Source: an uncultured Burkholderiales bacterium
GTDB lineage: Bacteria > Pseudomonadota > Gammaproteobacteria > Burkholderiales > Burkholderiaceae_C
Assembly (NCBI GenBank): GCA_903949285.1
Contig: CAJAYT010000016.1
Location: 1 to 57,620 of the forward strand
Length of the DNA: 57,620 bases
Reading direction: 5' to 3'
Under the pieces are notes generated by a model, which saw nothing but the letters and a program-made list of their open reading frames with translations, was not told the origin of the DNA and ran no database searches. Below are positions 57,467 through 57,620 of the stretch, in pieces (position 1 is the stretch's first letter; every line of letters starts with the position of its first letter). Position numbers and translations under genes: made by a program.

Positions 57467-57620
57467 TTAAGCCAGAACTTTTGCAACAACGCCAGCACCT
57501 ACAGTCTTACCACCCTCACGGATCGCAAATCTCAGGCCTTCTTCCATCGCAATCGGGTTGATCAACTTAACTGTTATAGATACGTTGTCCCCTGGCATCA
57601 CCATCTCTTTACCTTCTGGC
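57467..57620 (-). CDS. tuf: Elongation factor Tu, C-terminal fragment (second tuf copy)
   Basis: The last 51 codons and stop of EF-Tu; the gene continues beyond the right edge. The end [45 protein letters not shown] is the standard domain 3 C-terminus. It precedes rpsJ on the same strand, the usual tufA position at the end of the str region. Confidence 0.96.
   Translation of the reverse strand, partial: PEGKEMVMPGDNVSITVKLINPIAMEEGLRFAIREGGKTVGAGVVAKVLA

Overview
The window looks like chromosomal DNA of a Burkholderiales betaproteobacterium, most likely Comamonadaceae-like. This rests on recognised gene neighbourhoods (argS-SPOR-dsbA, divergent apaG/rpe, bamE divergent from fur, the rpoN-lptB-lptA block, a three-piece pntAA-pntAB-pntB), on a Tyr-Gly-Thr tRNA cluster before tuf, and on protein sequences typical of the group. 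G+C is about one half by eye, lower than in many members of the family, and genes are tightly packed with many 1-11 base overlaps. No phage, insertion sequence or CRISPR array was seen; it is core genome.

Layout: The left edge is the first 43 codons of one tuf gene preceded by tRNA-Thr, tRNA-Gly and tRNA-Tyr; the right edge is the last 51 codons of a second tuf gene on the same strand. The window therefore runs from one tuf copy to the other and may be a contig that ends in this repeat. Between them: (1) 0.7-5.6 kb, trpE-G-D-C-ung; (2) 5.9-9.9 kb, pncC, pgpA-thiL, apaG divergent from rpe; (3) 9.4-17.5 kb, a PIN-domain protein, an RNA methyltransferase, rpoN, lptB, lptA, dsbA, a SPOR protein and argS; (4) 17.7-21.8 kb, four genes that together match a lipid A hexosamine-modification pathway (GT2, GtrA-like, ArnT-like, ChbG/YdjC-type deacetylase); (5) 22-24.6 kb, malate synthase G plus a small coupled membrane protein; (6) 24.7-34.4 kb, gshB, gshA, proA, holA, lptE, leuS, dapB, bamE; (7) 34.6-37 kb, fur, hprK, ptsN, hpf; (8) 37.2-44.1 kb, an MFS transporter, corA, mtnN, pntB-pntAB-pntAA and a Nudix hydrolase; (9) 44.1-48.6 kb, ptsI-ptsH-EIIA, an MFS transporter and a lipoprotein; (10) 48.7-52 kb, a CoA transferase, cytochrome c', cytochrome b and a peroxiredoxin; (11) 52-57.5 kb, an S10-type ribosomal operon.

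How genes work together: envelope biogenesis is strongly represented (LptA, LptB, LptE, BamE, DsbA, PgpA, lipid A glycosylation). HprK, HPr, EI, an EIIA of the mannose family and EIIA-Ntr form a phosphorelay without any sugar permease in view, so a regulatory PTS is likely; RpoN is also present.

The most interesting signals are the compact lipid A hexosamine module with its split convergent layout, a terminator whose stem overlaps the promoter of the next operon between rpsJ and rplC, and short tandem repeats (11, 12 and 13 bases) lying exactly at the ends of three genes, one of which gives argS four in-frame stop codons. No wholly new multi-gene system could be shown from sequence alone.
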